A stretch of 64,000 nt of DNA from Alnus glutinosa (taxonomy: Eukaryota; Streptophyta; Magnoliopsida; Fagales; Betulaceae): positions 23,648,001 through 23,712,000 of the forward strand of contig NC_084892.1 in assembly GCF_958979055.1 (NCBI RefSeq), given 5' to 3'. The notes beneath the pieces were generated by a model, which did not search any database, was not told the DNA's origin, and saw only the letters and a program-made list of their open reading frames with translations. A program made the translations under genes and the position numbers. Shown here one piece after another: positions 23,566 to 35,874 of this stretch. How positions within the stretch are numbered: the first letter of the stretch is position 1; each line of letters starts with the position of its first letter.

Positions 23566-24441
23566 CCGTATTCGTATTTGGCTTCTTTTTTTCTTTTTCT
23601 TTTTTTATTAACTCTGCGTCGTAGACTCCGTTGTTATTATTATTATTATTATTATTTTCCTTCTCTCTCTTTCATTCATAGCTATCTACCGCAATAGAAG
23701 TCTCCCCCAAGCGATTCTTCTTCGAATGGCGACAGCGAGGTCTCGTTCCAGCACTCGCAATGGTTGTCCGTAGACATGCCGGCCATCGGGAAGTTCATCT
23801 GCGAGAGGAGCAGCAGCTTCTCGCGGCGATCGTGTAGCGACGGTTCGATCTCGGCTGCAGACGCTTCGAAGACGACGGCGAAATCAGGCGGCATGACCGA
23901 GTTCGATCTCTCTGGGATGAAGGTGGTCGTGAAGGTCAAGAGCAACGTCGAACTCAGAGGCCGAATCAGCTTCTTCCCTTGGTTGGATTGCAGGGACTGC
24001 ACAGCGGAAGTGATTTAGGTTTTTTGATTAGGTTTTGTTGTAGAATTGTGGGTTTGTAAGTAATTCTGATGTAACCCAGAGTGTGATTTCTTAGAACATG
24101 TAAGAAAAGCAGAGGGCAAGGGTGAAGGAGAAGATTGACAAGTGTTTTAAGCAAAAATTGATGGATTTCTGCTAGCACCCATGATGCAAGTTCTGTAAAA
24201 ATGAGAGGAAAAAAAAAAATAAAAAAATCAGGAGCTTCTGTTTAACGGACCCTTCACGGAGTTAAAAGCAAAAAGACAAAAAAACTAAAAAGATGAACGG
24301 CTGTACATTTTCCCACAAAGCCAAGAGAGAGAAAAAAAAGAAAAAGAAAAAACAAATAAAAAGGTGGAGAATGGATCGTAACCGGTACTTAAAACTACCG
24401 CAGATATGCGATACTTTTATGTACTACATAGTAACCGGATC
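23454..24441 (+). mobile_element. Foldback element (988 bp) carrying a captured gene fragment
   Basis: Terminal inverted repeats of 73 bp (23454-23526 and 24369-24441) agree at about 64 positions. They begin GATCCGGYTACTATG and contain GTAGTTTTAAGTACCGG. Between them lie a long T tract and about 330 bp of GC-rich, codon-like sequence unlike its surroundings. No transposase is present, and no convincing target duplication was found. Confidence 0.7.
23690..24018 (+). pseudogene. Captured host exon fragment, family not identified
   Basis: An open plus-strand frame follows an AG splice-acceptor-like border (cgcaatag/AAGTCTCC) and runs to a stop at 24016-24018. It encodes phrases such as SFQHSQWLSVDMPAIGKFI, SSSFSRRSCSDGS and GGMTEFDLSGMKVVVKVK, then LRGRISFFPW and DCRDCTAEVI. 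This looks like a real plant coding exon, with ordered Ser-rich and beta-strand-like segments and high GC. I have a general memory of similar plant proteins but cannot name the family. No complete gene surrounds it, so it is best read as a transduplicated piece. Confidence 0.5.
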
Positions 24442-25094
24442 TAGGATATATAGCTCAAAGTCCCTTTAGTGTTTTTTCTCTTTTTCTTTTTCTTTTTTAA
24501 GTATAGTTTAGAAAATCATCGTGAGGCAAAAGCCATTAATTTCACTTTAAATTCCAGCATCGGAGTAGAAGATGGGAGATAAATCTTTTGGATCAAGATC
24601 CCTTATCATTTTTAAATCGTTATAATTCATTGTAAATGAATGGTCATGATCATGCCACGTCATAGGAAAAATAAATCATCCCTTTTTCTTTCCTCCACGG
24701 CCGTTGACTCCCCCCTCCTCTCTCTTCCATGACCCGCAGCCGGAGCCAGCAGCCATGGAGGACGGAGGGGTGAAATTTTTTTGCCACCTGACATGGCTTG
24801 ATCTTAGCCATTCTTTTACAATGAATGGCCACGATTTAAAATTACAGGCCTATTGCATGGGATTTCCGTCAAAATATCTTTTCGAGGGACAGAATCTGTA
24901 TAGGCACGGAGGGAATTTCTTTGTTTATTTTTATTGTAGGAAGAGAATAGATCTTATACTCATTTTAAGAAGGTTTTACAAATTACATACCATATATATA
25001 TATATATTCTTCCGGGTTAGATTGCGATTATGGAAGCTTTCTCATAAGTCAACTACTTATTCAACAGAAAAAAAAAAAAACCCTGAAATTCACT

Positions 25095-25143
<49 letters not shown>

Positions 25144-26230
25144 TCCCTTCCCCCAGGACGATACCAGTTTTTCTGAAGAGAGAGTTGGAAGCAATGCCTT
25201 CCTGGTGGAGTGATCATCAAGAGGTGAGTGCTGAGTATATCTTCAATTATTTATTTGGGGCTTCTTCCCATATTATTATACCTCAAACCTACTTTCACCT
25301 GTTGGAAACTAACCGTTAGATTGTGTTGTTTCGATGTCAAAAAATATGTTTTCAATGACAAAATTACATACTTGTTGTTTTTTAGTTGAAATTCTAAAAG
25401 TAATCGTGAAAACATTTTTCTTGAATTCATCCCCATCTTTACCCGAGCAAAGAGTCCACCCACCGGAACAAGTTGTCCGAGCGGAGAGTCTCCTCTCACA
25501 GCTCCCTACAATTTTATTTGCCCCTGTTTAAGAAGGGAAACTCAGGGAAACTAAATTACTCTTTCCACAATGACAGCGCATAATTGAGCTGAAGCGCAAG
25601 CTTCTCTGCAAAATTTTTGAACCAGAAACAACAAGAATATTGGAAGAAGAAGAAGAAATAATAGTAATAATTGTTACGTGGCCAAGTGGGGAACTAGACT
25701 CTGGCAGAGGAGCAAGGAAGATGGAAGTGGAGGAATTGTTTTCAGAGTTTGTTATTTTATTGGGTGTTTTACTGATGGTATTGTGTTGGGTTGGAATAAA
25801 ATTTATAAACTATTATCTCACCATGGATGAATAGTTGTGGTTCCTTACAAGTTCATGCATCGCACTTGGGGGCCTCTTTTCATTGTAAGTTGTATTTAAA
25901 TACTGCACTCTTTAGCAGTAAATTTTTGTGTTCAAGTTTTGATAATATATTATTATGAATAGATAATATGATTAATTCATTTGATATTTCCTGTCACATA
26001 GTTGATGTTAAACAATAAACAAGATTTTATTAATTTTAGTTTTGAAAAACTTCCCCCCCCCCCTAAAAGCAACTAGGTTTTGTTCTACTATTTTTGTATA
26101 AGTGGATTTTCAGCCCCTAAATTCAAGCGGGTAGATAACCGTATTTACTATCCATACATATGCGGACGGATAGTGAAATATGAGTAGGTAGAGGCGAATA
26201 CCATATTCACTCTCCGCCTCCGCGCGCGCG

Positions 26231-26267
<37 letters not shown>

Positions 26268-27339
26268 TCATATTATAATTTACAAATGTATTTAGTTCAA
26301 AAATTGGATTACGCCCTTTTTATATATATATATATATATATAAATGACAAAAAGCTTTTCAGAAAAAGGTCATATAAATTAAGTTCATAGTTAAAAATAA
26401 TAATTAAAAAAAAAGCCCAAACTGCAAAGCGGATGTTACGGGTGGTTAATACAAAAAACAAGCACGCACGTGTAATGCTATGGGTGGATTCCACAAAGTG
26501 TGGATGCCGATGCAGTTACTAAAATTTGCTCTTTGCAAAGTGCGGATACCAAATACAGGTATTATTCGCCCATATATGCGGATGTGGTTAATAACCGCTA
26601 ACCGCATACCCTTACATATATATAGTAATAATGATAATAATATAAAAAACGACATTCTTGTGGTTCATTTAATATAGGGTATTCTTTTTGAGTTAAAGAA
26701 ATTGATCTTTACTTATAAAAAAATTAATAATAATAATATTCTTGAGCTACATTATATTTTGAAGCATTATAATTATTTAAAAAATGCTCAAAATAATTAT
26801 TTAATGGTAAAAAATATTACTCAAAATGTCAGCTTAGAATTCAAATGAAATTCGGGTCAAACTCAAGTATTGAAAAATATTATATTTTGAGATTGAAAAA
26901 TAATAATTCCACTCTGTTGCCAAACACACCATTAAAATCTTGTTTTAGTAAGAATTGTCTTGCTAAGCTCCTTTAATTTTATTATTATTATTATTATTAT
27001 TTTTCCTTAACCTTGTTATATTTTTTATTCGGTAAATGTATAATAAATTTCTGAATCAACTCGTGATTTGAAATTATTCTCTCATTTTTTAAAAATCAAT
27101 TTTAACACTTTAAGTTTTTCGCAGATTTGAAAGGGTCCTTTCGTGTGTTGTTCGTCCAATTTTGTAACGTCTGTTAGTACCACATCATCTTAAAATAATA
27201 ATTTAAAATTTTTATTAATATAAAATATAAAAGATTAATTTTAAAAATAAAATCTTAAACCTAAAAAAAAAAAAAAGTCACCAAGCATCCCACCACTGGC
27301 CACCCCAGAGGTGACCGGCGGTTAACAATATTTCATAAA
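24442..27339. other. Intergenic, microsatellite-rich, with one small inverted repeat
   Basis: No supportable gene. An inverted repeat has arms at 24609-24662 and 24785-24840 (attcattgtaaatgaatgg against its complement) around a GC-richer loop, probably a MITE. (TA)n/(TG)n lies at 25097-25141, (CG)/(CA)/(TA)n at 26220-26267 and (TA)n near 26322-26341. The region 26130-26610 repeats atgcggat/accgcat blocks of an old element. Confidence 0.45.
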
Positions 27340-28060
27340 TGGCCGGCGATTACTAAACCCTTGATGCCCCGGCTCCATTCATCCCTTCTTGAACGATATG
27401 TACATCCCCGTAAACAAATTGTCCCCTCCCAAAGATCCACAACCTGATTCTGATCATCTCATAAGCCACATATACTAGCTACATAAGGGCTGAACAACTC
27501 AGCCAGCTCCAATCACTAGCCAGTACGAAGAGGTGCCGAAGGACCAAACTAGAGTCTTTTAGTGCATTCTTGTGCAATATGGTTGCTGGGCTATGATTAA
27601 AAATGTAGACAAAAAGATAACCAAGATGGGCGTTGTTGTTGAGGGAAGAACAAGGTTAAGTGCTGATGATCCATGGAGATGAACATAAAGCTTTACTCAT
27701 GGGTTCTTACATTGGAAATGTTCTTTCCATACGGACCATACCCTACGATGCCAAGAAAGTGGATGAGCTTAATGAAAAGCCATTGTACTAGGTGGTAGAT
27801 AAAGTTCATTAATTCTTGGAAGGTGAGGTGACAGCGGAGCATTTCTTGGGGCTGATAAATTGGGTGGAGGCTCATCGTCCAGTGCCCAGTTTGGCAAAGA
27901 TATATTTGTAACGGGACTGAAGTCATGGGCCTGCTTTTGTAGTATTGGTCGGGAAAAGTTTCCCAGTGTGTAAGGTGGATTTCAGGTGGGGTATGCCGGA
28001 TTTTGGATCACATCGTTTTCCAAGCCCGTCAGTGTTATCTATGATTCTCTCTATAAAGGG
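27340..28060 (+). pseudogene. Decayed BAHD (HXXXD-type) acyltransferase, C-terminal part
   Basis: Plus-strand pieces in shifting frames read as the C-terminal half of a BAHD acyltransferase. They are VVVEGRTRLSADDPW ending in a TGA (about 27608-27680), GSYIGNVLSIRTIPYDAKKV (about 27700), FLGLINWVEAHRPVPSLAKI (about 27845) and VDFRWGMPDFGSHRF (about 27970-28015). The last is the DFGWG motif with Gly changed to Arg. Intact family members transfer acyl groups from CoA thioesters onto alcohols or amines. The catalytic HXXXD half was not found, and several stops and frameshifts break the rest. It is a dead fragment. Confidence 0.75.
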
Positions 28061-30205
28061 AATTCAGTAGACCTAATGAGTTCATTGGAGAATTAATCTA
28101 TCAAACATATTGTATGTGGTAATTCCCACCCTAAGTTGATAACTTATTTCAATTTCGTTTTTACAACCCATCAACCACAATTACAATTCATCACCCACAC
28201 TACAAGAATCCATCAGTGGTGAAGAGGGGTGACACAGAGAGAGAAAATTCGGTTGAGGTTTCTCAGGCCAAGCAGAATTTGGTATGGCTGTAACCGTTTA
28301 CATTGTCTAGTAATGCTATGCAAAGGAGGATCAAGCACTCAAATTTATTTTGAAAGATGAATTGATGCCAGCAAAGGTAGAGTACTTGGCGAGGCATGGG
28401 TGGCAATCCAGTAGCATCTTTAACCCATGGGTTGCCTTTCCTTGAACACCAACAGCCAACAGGTTCCTCTCCATTTCACATGAAATGGGGAGGATCCATT
28501 TCTCCGCTAGGATGGGAATAGGAAGTGAATGTAGAGGAGCCGGTCTACAAGGGGCAAAATTGTCTAAAATATTGAAATGACAATTTTGCTCATTGTAAAA
28601 ACAACTTAACGGCTTTAAATGGAGAGGATCCGTTTTGTTAAGGTGGCCAGTGGCGCCTCCTTTGACTAACTTTTTTTTTTTTTTTTTTCTTCAGATTTTC
28701 TTTTAATAAAAAAAATTATTATTTTAAAGTGATGTAACAAAAATATTGATGTGGCATAAATGTACGTTGCAAAATTGGACATAAAATATATGGAGTGACT
28801 CGTTTCAAATTCGCGAAAATTTAAAGTATTAAAATTGAATTTTTAAAAGTAAAGAAGTTATTTCAAAATCACGAGTTAACTCATAGATTTATCATGCATT
28901 TACTTTCTTTCTTTTTTTTCTTTGTAAGTTTTGTTTTGTAAATATCAAAGAATTCCTTGGAATTCCTTTATTGGGCATAGGAAAGTTTAGGTGCCACAGG
29001 TTTCTGGCCATAAGAAACTTAAGAGTATTCGGTGAAGTAATTCTACATGTCATATAAATGTTCATCAAGTATCCATCAAATAATAATGTGATTTTTAAAA
29101 TTACCATTGGACATGTAATTGATCAAATGATGAATTTGATTAAGTGGTGATTTTAAAAACCACCTCATTATTTGATAGACACTTGATGAACATTTATATG
29201 ATATGTAGAATTACTCATATTCGATGTATTTCCATCAACTTATCATTTTTTATTTATTTAAATTTTAGTTTAAAAAAATTTGCTTTTTGCTAGAAGAGGC
29301 CAGTTAGCTACGATGTTTAGGAATCAGGCCAGACCGATGGGACATCCGATTCTTCTGCACATGAAATAATCTAGATAACATTACGGCGTGACACATGTCT
29401 TTATATAATTGGATTTAATGTGACATACTAACCAAATTTATCAAGATTTTCAATAAAGGTTGACAATAAGTGTTCAAATAATTAGAAAATATATGTATGA
29501 ACTTAATTTTATATTTCTGTATGTCTTGAACTGTGTACAAGAAAACCTTGTTTATAGTTAAATAAGGCCCGATAAACTAAAAAATACAATAAAAAATTAA
29601 TGTACAATATTATAGAATAAAATCAATATAAATTAAATACAATAAATGTCAAAGTATATTCAGAATATATTTTAACAATAAGGACTTATTTGTTATTTTT
29701 GTATGCCAAAGTGAGCTCTTGTACACACTCATGTACATTTGATGAGAACTTTATGCATGTGGAATTCATCTCTTATGCATGAATCTCACATTAAATATGA
29801 GTATATAAATAACACTTGTATTGTGTAACTACACGGAGATTTTACATTTTTCAGTAGTTTTTAAGTGAAATAAAATTAGCTTTAATATAGAAAAGGAGTT
29901 TAATATCAAGGTTTGAATGCCACTTTAAATACTTCATTTCAGCTTGAAAACTCACCGGTTGGATTGTCCATGCATGGAGGCCGGTCATACGTCATCCATG
30001 ACAAACACTTTTTATTTATTTATTTATTTTTTTTGCGTCAGTCTCTGGGTTCATACAAAGTAATTTAACTTTTGCTTCTTTGTCCAAAATATTTCCTTTA
30101 TTTCTTGTACGTATATGATCGATAAGTGTAAGGATTTTGGCAGTTGATTTTCATTATCTGGTCCAATTGTTAAGTTTGTTGGTGTTGGTTCGAGAGACAA
30201 AAAAC
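28061..30205. other. Intergenic with a small inverted-repeat element
   Basis: Arms at about 29036-29100 and 29145-29215 (taattctacatgtcatataa against ttatatgatatgtagaatta) form a MITE of about 180 bp. The remainder is AT-rich. The last 200 bases may be the old promoter of the F-box pseudogene. No gene seen. Confidence 0.5.
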
Positions 30206-32656
30206 ATGGAGGAAAGGCTTGATTTGATCAGCGGTTTACCAGTCAAAATTATCCTGCGGATCTTGTCGTTCCTCCCATTAGAAGATGCAGTAAGAACTAG
30301 CACTCTTTCAAAGGCATGGAAGAGCCTCTGGACTCCATTTCAAGTAGATATAGGCTTCGATACAAACCCAACCAGCCATGAAGCTAGCAAAGAGGTACTA
30401 GAATTCATCAGCAAAATATTAAGGTCTTTTGACTTTCCTGAGGTATGGAAGTTCTGCCTTACCTTTCCTGACAGCAAGGAATAGGATGAAATGATTGTCT
30501 TGGCTACCAAGGGAGCAGAAAGAGAGCTTCTTCTTCAGTTCTCCAAGAGGAAGAAAGTGATGGGTCAGTTGAGATTGGAGCAAACTTGTCAGGAATTTCC
30601 CAACCATGCCATGGAGATGGCAGGTTTTTCTGCTCTCAAAACCCTAGCCTTCATCTCAGGTCAGTTTCCCACCTTGCCAAAGGCTTGGTTTCGGCTTTGT
30701 TCTCCAGATGCCAGCTTCTTGAAAGTTTGAAGCTTGACAAGTGTGCTGGATTAGATGTCTTCTGTATAGAGGCGGGTAGCTGTCTTCAGAGCTTGATGGT
30801 GGTGGATTGTCCAGATATTGTCCATATTACAATATCTGCAGAAAATCTCAAGTCTTTTTTGTATCAAGGAGCTCTTCTCCTCAGGTTCATCTGATAAACA
30901 CTTTGAACTTGGTCGATGTTATGCTTAATTTGAAGGATGGTGTAGGCCATAATGAGTTTGATTGTGAGGAAATCCTGTCGCTTTTAGCCTCTCTAAAGGA
31001 AGTTGAAAGTTTTATCATAAGCGGCTGGGTTCTTGAGGTATATATTCTTGTCTTTTCTATTTTCCTTTTTTTTCTTTGATTTTTGTTGACAATTAGAACC
31101 AAAAATACATGCCATTTCCGAAGTGGCTGTGTTCAGCAGGGGTGATTTTCAGGCGGCTTGAATTCCAATTCAACAAATTGAAGGAATTAAGGTGGATTGA
31201 TTGTTCGATCAACAGGGCCAAGAGGGATTCCCTGGCTTGCTTCATAAACATAGCTCCTTTCTTGGAGAAGCTGTTTATCAGAGTATGTGTTCTTTTCCAA
31301 CTTCCAATTCATTTTCTCAGTTCTTTCATCTCAATTAAAAAATAAAAATAAAAATTACCACCTCATATTTTTCATTATTTTTGTAATAATACCCTTAAAT
31401 TTGAAAAAGTGTCAATTTAGTATATTCATCTTTCAATTTTTTTCAATTTCACCGATCCATTAGAATTTTTCGTTAAATCTTAATGAAATTGTGTCAAAAT
31501 TTTTAAACTATCCCACATTTTTTTTAGAAAAAAAAAAAAAGAAATTGCAAGGATTTAACGGAATTTACAAAGATACTTATGCCTAAATCTTTGCCTAAAA
31601 TACCCACTTCAATTAAGAAAATTCGCAAGGAGTACTCTTCTAAACATGGCAAAAATTTCATACCCGCAAGAGTTAAAAAGATCGAAGAACTTCACTTATA
31701 ATTCCTGATCTTTCATCACATATGAAAAAAGATACCCAAACTTTAAAAAGTATCAATTTAAGATATTAATCTTTTAATTTTTTATTTCAATTTTAACCCT
31801 TGGTTAGAATTTTTCGTTAAATCTTGTTAAAATTTTCAAAATATCCCTCATTTTTTGAAGAAAAAAAATTGCTAGGATTTAGGTATTGGACAGAATTTAA
31901 CAGAATTTGCAAAAATACCCATGCATGAATCTTTGAATTTTTTTATAATTTTTTTTTTTTAAAAAAATAAACACATGATATTTTGGAAATTTTGATAGAA
32001 TTTAACATAAAATTCTAACGGACGATTGAAATTAAAAAAAAATAAAAAATTGAAAGATAAATATCATAAATTAACATTTTTTAAAGCTTAGGTACCTTTT
32101 TTCAAAAGTGATGAAAGATTAAGAATTATAAGTGAAGTTTTCTCCTTTTTTAAAATTTGAATATGAATATACTAAATTAACACTTTTTAAAGTTTAAGAA
32201 TATGATTAAAAAAGTGAAGAAAAATCAGAATTTAGTTATAAGCGAAATTTTTCCTAAAAAAAATGCAGATTGATCGCAGCCACAGATCAGTCCCGTCCTT
32301 ATTTCCACCAATACTGGCATGAGCCTCATCTGTGGATGGATTCTACAGCGATTGAGTCCAATACTTCTCAACTTGATCACCTCAAAATTGTTGGGTTCCT
32401 GGGCTTTAGCGTCGAAGATGATCAACTACTGCAAATGGAGCTTTTGCTTGAGAAGGCAATTGTTCTCAATTCAATGATTGTAATGTCACCGACAAATCGA
32501 TTATGGCGGGTTGTAAAGGTCCCCCTGAGCCAGCTGAAGCAGGAGCACCAACAGCAGATTGCAGTATTATCTCTGAACAAGAACTTCTTGTTTGGATTTA
32601 CAGAAGAAATTCTCAGTGCCCAATGTTCAACAAATGTCTGGCCTTCGTTAATTTAA
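30206..32656 (+). pseudogene. F-box/LRR protein, disabled by a stop and frameshifts
   Basis: ATG 30206 opens an F-box (LISGLPVKIILRILSFLPLE, then TSTLSKAWKSLWTPF) over about residues 7-52. Such proteins act as substrate adaptors of SCF ubiquitin ligases. The frame meets a TAG at 30481-30483, yet the same frame continues beyond it with family-like sequence. A small insertion near 30660 (tcaggtca) shifts the frame before SHLAKGLVSALFSRCQLLES, and another shift near 30870 precedes PQVHLINTLNLVDVML. Further exons lie at about 31122-31282 (WLCSAGVIFRRLEFQFNKL) and 32269-32656 (YFHQYWHEPHLWMD), the latter again shifted at its start. Splice-like borders are gaggtatata, agagtatgtg and atgcag/ATTG. 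At least four lesions argue for a pseudogene, though some could be sequencing errors. Confidence 0.8.
31350..32262. mobile_element. Nested inverted-repeat elements in the F-box pseudogene intron
   Basis: An outer pair of arms (about 31360-31450 and 32150-32220, sharing gtgtcaatttagtatattcat-type sequence in inverse order) encloses an inner pair. The inner arms run from about 31690, starting cttcacttataattcctgatc, and end near 32138 with gaattataagtgaag. Both pairs are AT-rich, contain aaatttttcgttaaatctt-like blocks and look like one MITE family inserted into itself. Confidence 0.55.
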
Positions 32657-33177
32657 GAGTTTTGCCCCCCATCTCCTCCACATCCAGATTCAGAGCAATT
32701 TTCGATTAGAATTGTTCGTAGAAAAAAATGTGAGAGAATTTATACGGAGCCTCTAAATACAAAAACACATTTATATTTTTCAAAAGATGAAAACATTTTT
32801 TTTTTCCTTTTAAATTACATCAAAATATTTTTTTAAACAAAAAATAATAAACATTCTCCAAAACACATTAATAAACATACCCTACTCAAAAAAAAGAATA
32901 TTTTTTATACAAAATTTAAAAGAGGTTTTTGATTCATAAAAAATCAATGAAATTCATAATTTGATAGTAAATTGTTTTATGGAAATAATAAAATTACAAT
33001 ATTGCATCAAGTTGTTTGAAAAACTGGTAATTTAACTTGATATATATGAGGGTTGAGATTTTGAATTTGAACGATATCTATTTAATTCACATGATTGATA
33101 ATTTAACACAAATTACTTACCAAAATAAAATTTCTTTACCTAACTAGCATTATCACAACCAGGCAATATTTTGTATG

Positions 33178-33214
<37 letters not shown>

Positions 33215-34704
33215 CTCTCTCCTGCATAAGGCCAGCTTATTAAGTTTTGAGGCTTAAGGCGGCAAATTTAAGTAGAGCTTTTTTTATGTATTTAAGTAGT
33301 TTTAATTTTAAATTATTCATCTTGCTTTTTCCTTTGATTTTTTTCAAAAGATATGCAGAATTCATCTCTGTCACTGGACATTTAATTTCAATAAATGACA
33401 TTTTCAACTGAACTATATATAGTTCTTTTTATGCAAAATTTAATTTGTGTAAACGGAAATTTACTTTATTATAAAAATAATTTAATGAACAAACTTAGAG
33501 GACACATTGGTTTTTAGTTTAGGTGAAATTATGAGTTTAGTTATTAATTTAGGGATGCTATAAATGTGACTTTTCATATTTCTCTTCATTTTCTCCTAAA
33601 GTCTCGTTATCTTGGAATTCAATTCTTTGTAATTCTTTTTTATCATAATTGAAGCCTTAATTAAAGAGTATTGACTACCCTTTTTGTCCTAATTTGGCTT
33701 TAAAAGTTTTTTTTATAAAAAGAAACTTAATTACACTATAAATATTTGGAGCCTTAGGTGATTGCCTAATTTCACTAGGCATTCAGCTGCCATGTTCCTT
33801 CATTTTTATTTTTATTTTGTTATTGGGTGAAAACTATCTCTGGATGGGTTTACTATTTCTTTCACGTATAATTCTGGTGCTGCTTGTTAATACAATACTA
33901 CTTATTCAACAAATTTATACTTCTAATTTTAAAGAAAGGGTTCAAAACTCCTATTGCACCAATGTGCACCAAAATTCAATGGAGTGGTGATTGATCCATT
34001 GAAAAAATTCATCAAAATTGAGTTAGATGTGATCGTTATCTTTGACTTTAAATTTGAAGAGTTTGCCACATTTCAATTCTCTTGGAGATAATTTCCCCAA
34101 GTAATGTTAAAAAGAGATTAAAGTTTTTCTTGGGTCTTTCACGTGATGTAATTTTTAAAATTATTATTAGATTAAAATTTAATAATAATTATCTCAAATT
34201 TAATGATGATTTTAAAAGTTACATGACATATAAAAGAACACAAAGAAAATTCTAATTTCTACATAATATTAAAAAAATGTTAGAGCATCTCCTGGTGTAC
34301 ATTTGAAATGACATAAATATAATTTTTTAATCAAAAAAATTACATCTATGCCATCCAAAATGACATAGATATAATTTTTTTAATTACATCTTTGACATTC
34401 TAGATGTACACCAAAAGATGCTTAACATTCTTCCTAATATTACTCTCCTTTCTGAATACTCTGTACTAACTTTCTAGTCCGTAGTCTCCATCAATTTATT
34501 ATGTAATTTATAATGCTTTTATATATATATATATATATATATATTAATATGGTTAATGTGTCCTTCTAATATATTATTGGTTTGCAATATTCATTTTTGT
34601 CTCAAAATGACAAAAATATATTACATAAAAAACAGAAAATGATAAAAAAAAAAAAAATTCAAAACAAAAATCAAAATAGATCGAAGTGGTGTCTTTTGTT
34701 TTTG

Positions 34705-34745
<41 letters not shown>

Positions 34746-35640
34746 CTCTCTCTCTTTTTTTTTTTAGATTTTTTTTTTAATACTATGCAAATTATTTTTG
34801 TTATTTTGAGTCTAAAAAATGAGACCGTGGGAAGATTTTCTTTGTGCTCCGTTTGTTAATGCTTTATAAAGATTGATTTTTCTTATATCGACATGCCAAA
34901 ACAAAATATAGGAGATCTTTAAGGGTCGATGATGATTTTAAAAGTTACATCAACTTTAAGAGAATAAAAAGTGAACAAAAAATTAATTTCTAGCATTACT
35001 TCTTCAATAGTGGCAGATGATATTTGCCCCAAAACCAATGGCCCATACGCTAGAAATTTATTTTGTTCATACTCTATACATTCGAGATAAGATGTCAAAT
35101 TGGCATTACCCTTCCTGCTTGAGTAATTTTGGATAGAAAATCATTGAATTTTAGGAAAAATATTAAGGAAAACTCTACTTTTGAATGACAATAACAGAGA
35201 TAACAAGAATCATAGCTTGTAATAATCCAAAAAACCGTTATCATTCTAAAATGGGTAGTCGAGTAGCAACTAAAGCTCTTTAAAATTACTTTTAAAAGCT
35301 TAGTTTCACCGAATAAAAAGTTAATGTGAAATTTAACACCCATAAATACCTTTATAATTTACCCATTCAATGTAAACAATTTATCTGAGATATTACAATT
35401 TACCCCATTCAATTTCCCGATGTCCTCATCACGACACATGTCATATAATGTCTCAGCGTTACATGGTGTTATTAGATTGCTTTAATATAATTTACGACTA
35501 CTTAAAAAAAAATGTTAATCACATATGTGCTATTACTCTATCAAACTATTCAAAATTCCAGTTAAAGCTCTTTGCAATCACTCGTAAAGAGACCCAACGT
35601 TTTTTTTATTTTTTTTATTTTTGTGGTTGGTGAAGCCCAT
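32657..35640. other. Intergenic, very AT-rich, no gene seen
   Basis: It holds T tracts (33180-33214, 34707-34740) and a (TA)n run (34522-34543). Short inverted blocks occur around 34130-34240 and 34290-34425 (gacataaatataattttt and complements). Nothing codes. Confidence 0.5.
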
Positions 35641-35874
35641 TTAGATAGAGTCGTTGGGAGAGAGCAACGGTCAAGCCCAACTCATACCAAAAGGCCCAAA
35701 CTATATATCCCTAAAAGCTTAGGCCCGTCCCTTGAATTGGGCCCAAGACTTCTACCAAATTGGGAAATACCATTTGTCATGGCACTGTTATGCCCGGACA
35801 CCATAAGCAGCACTCAGTTTCGCTTTCCCGAAGGGCAGGGAAGGAGAGATTGAAAATACTTGCTCGTGAAAGCT
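35641..35874 (+). promoter_or_regulatory. Promoter and 5' UTR of the DapF gene
   Basis: Several TGGGCY/RGCCCA motifs occur here, including aggcccaaa near 35690 and ttgggcccaag near 35737. A TATA-like ctatatatcc lies near 35700. TGGGCY (site II) motifs are common in promoters of plant housekeeping and organelle-related genes. Function is inferred. Confidence 0.45.

Noticed and set aside
24704..25213. 169-residue plus-strand open frame
   Set aside because: It runs through an inverted repeat and a TA/TG microsatellite, giving YIYIYIY and CVCVCV; no domain.
25194..25222. MPSWWS-like start resembling MAPKKK N-termini
   Set aside because: Only six residues match and no kinase sequence follows within several kb.
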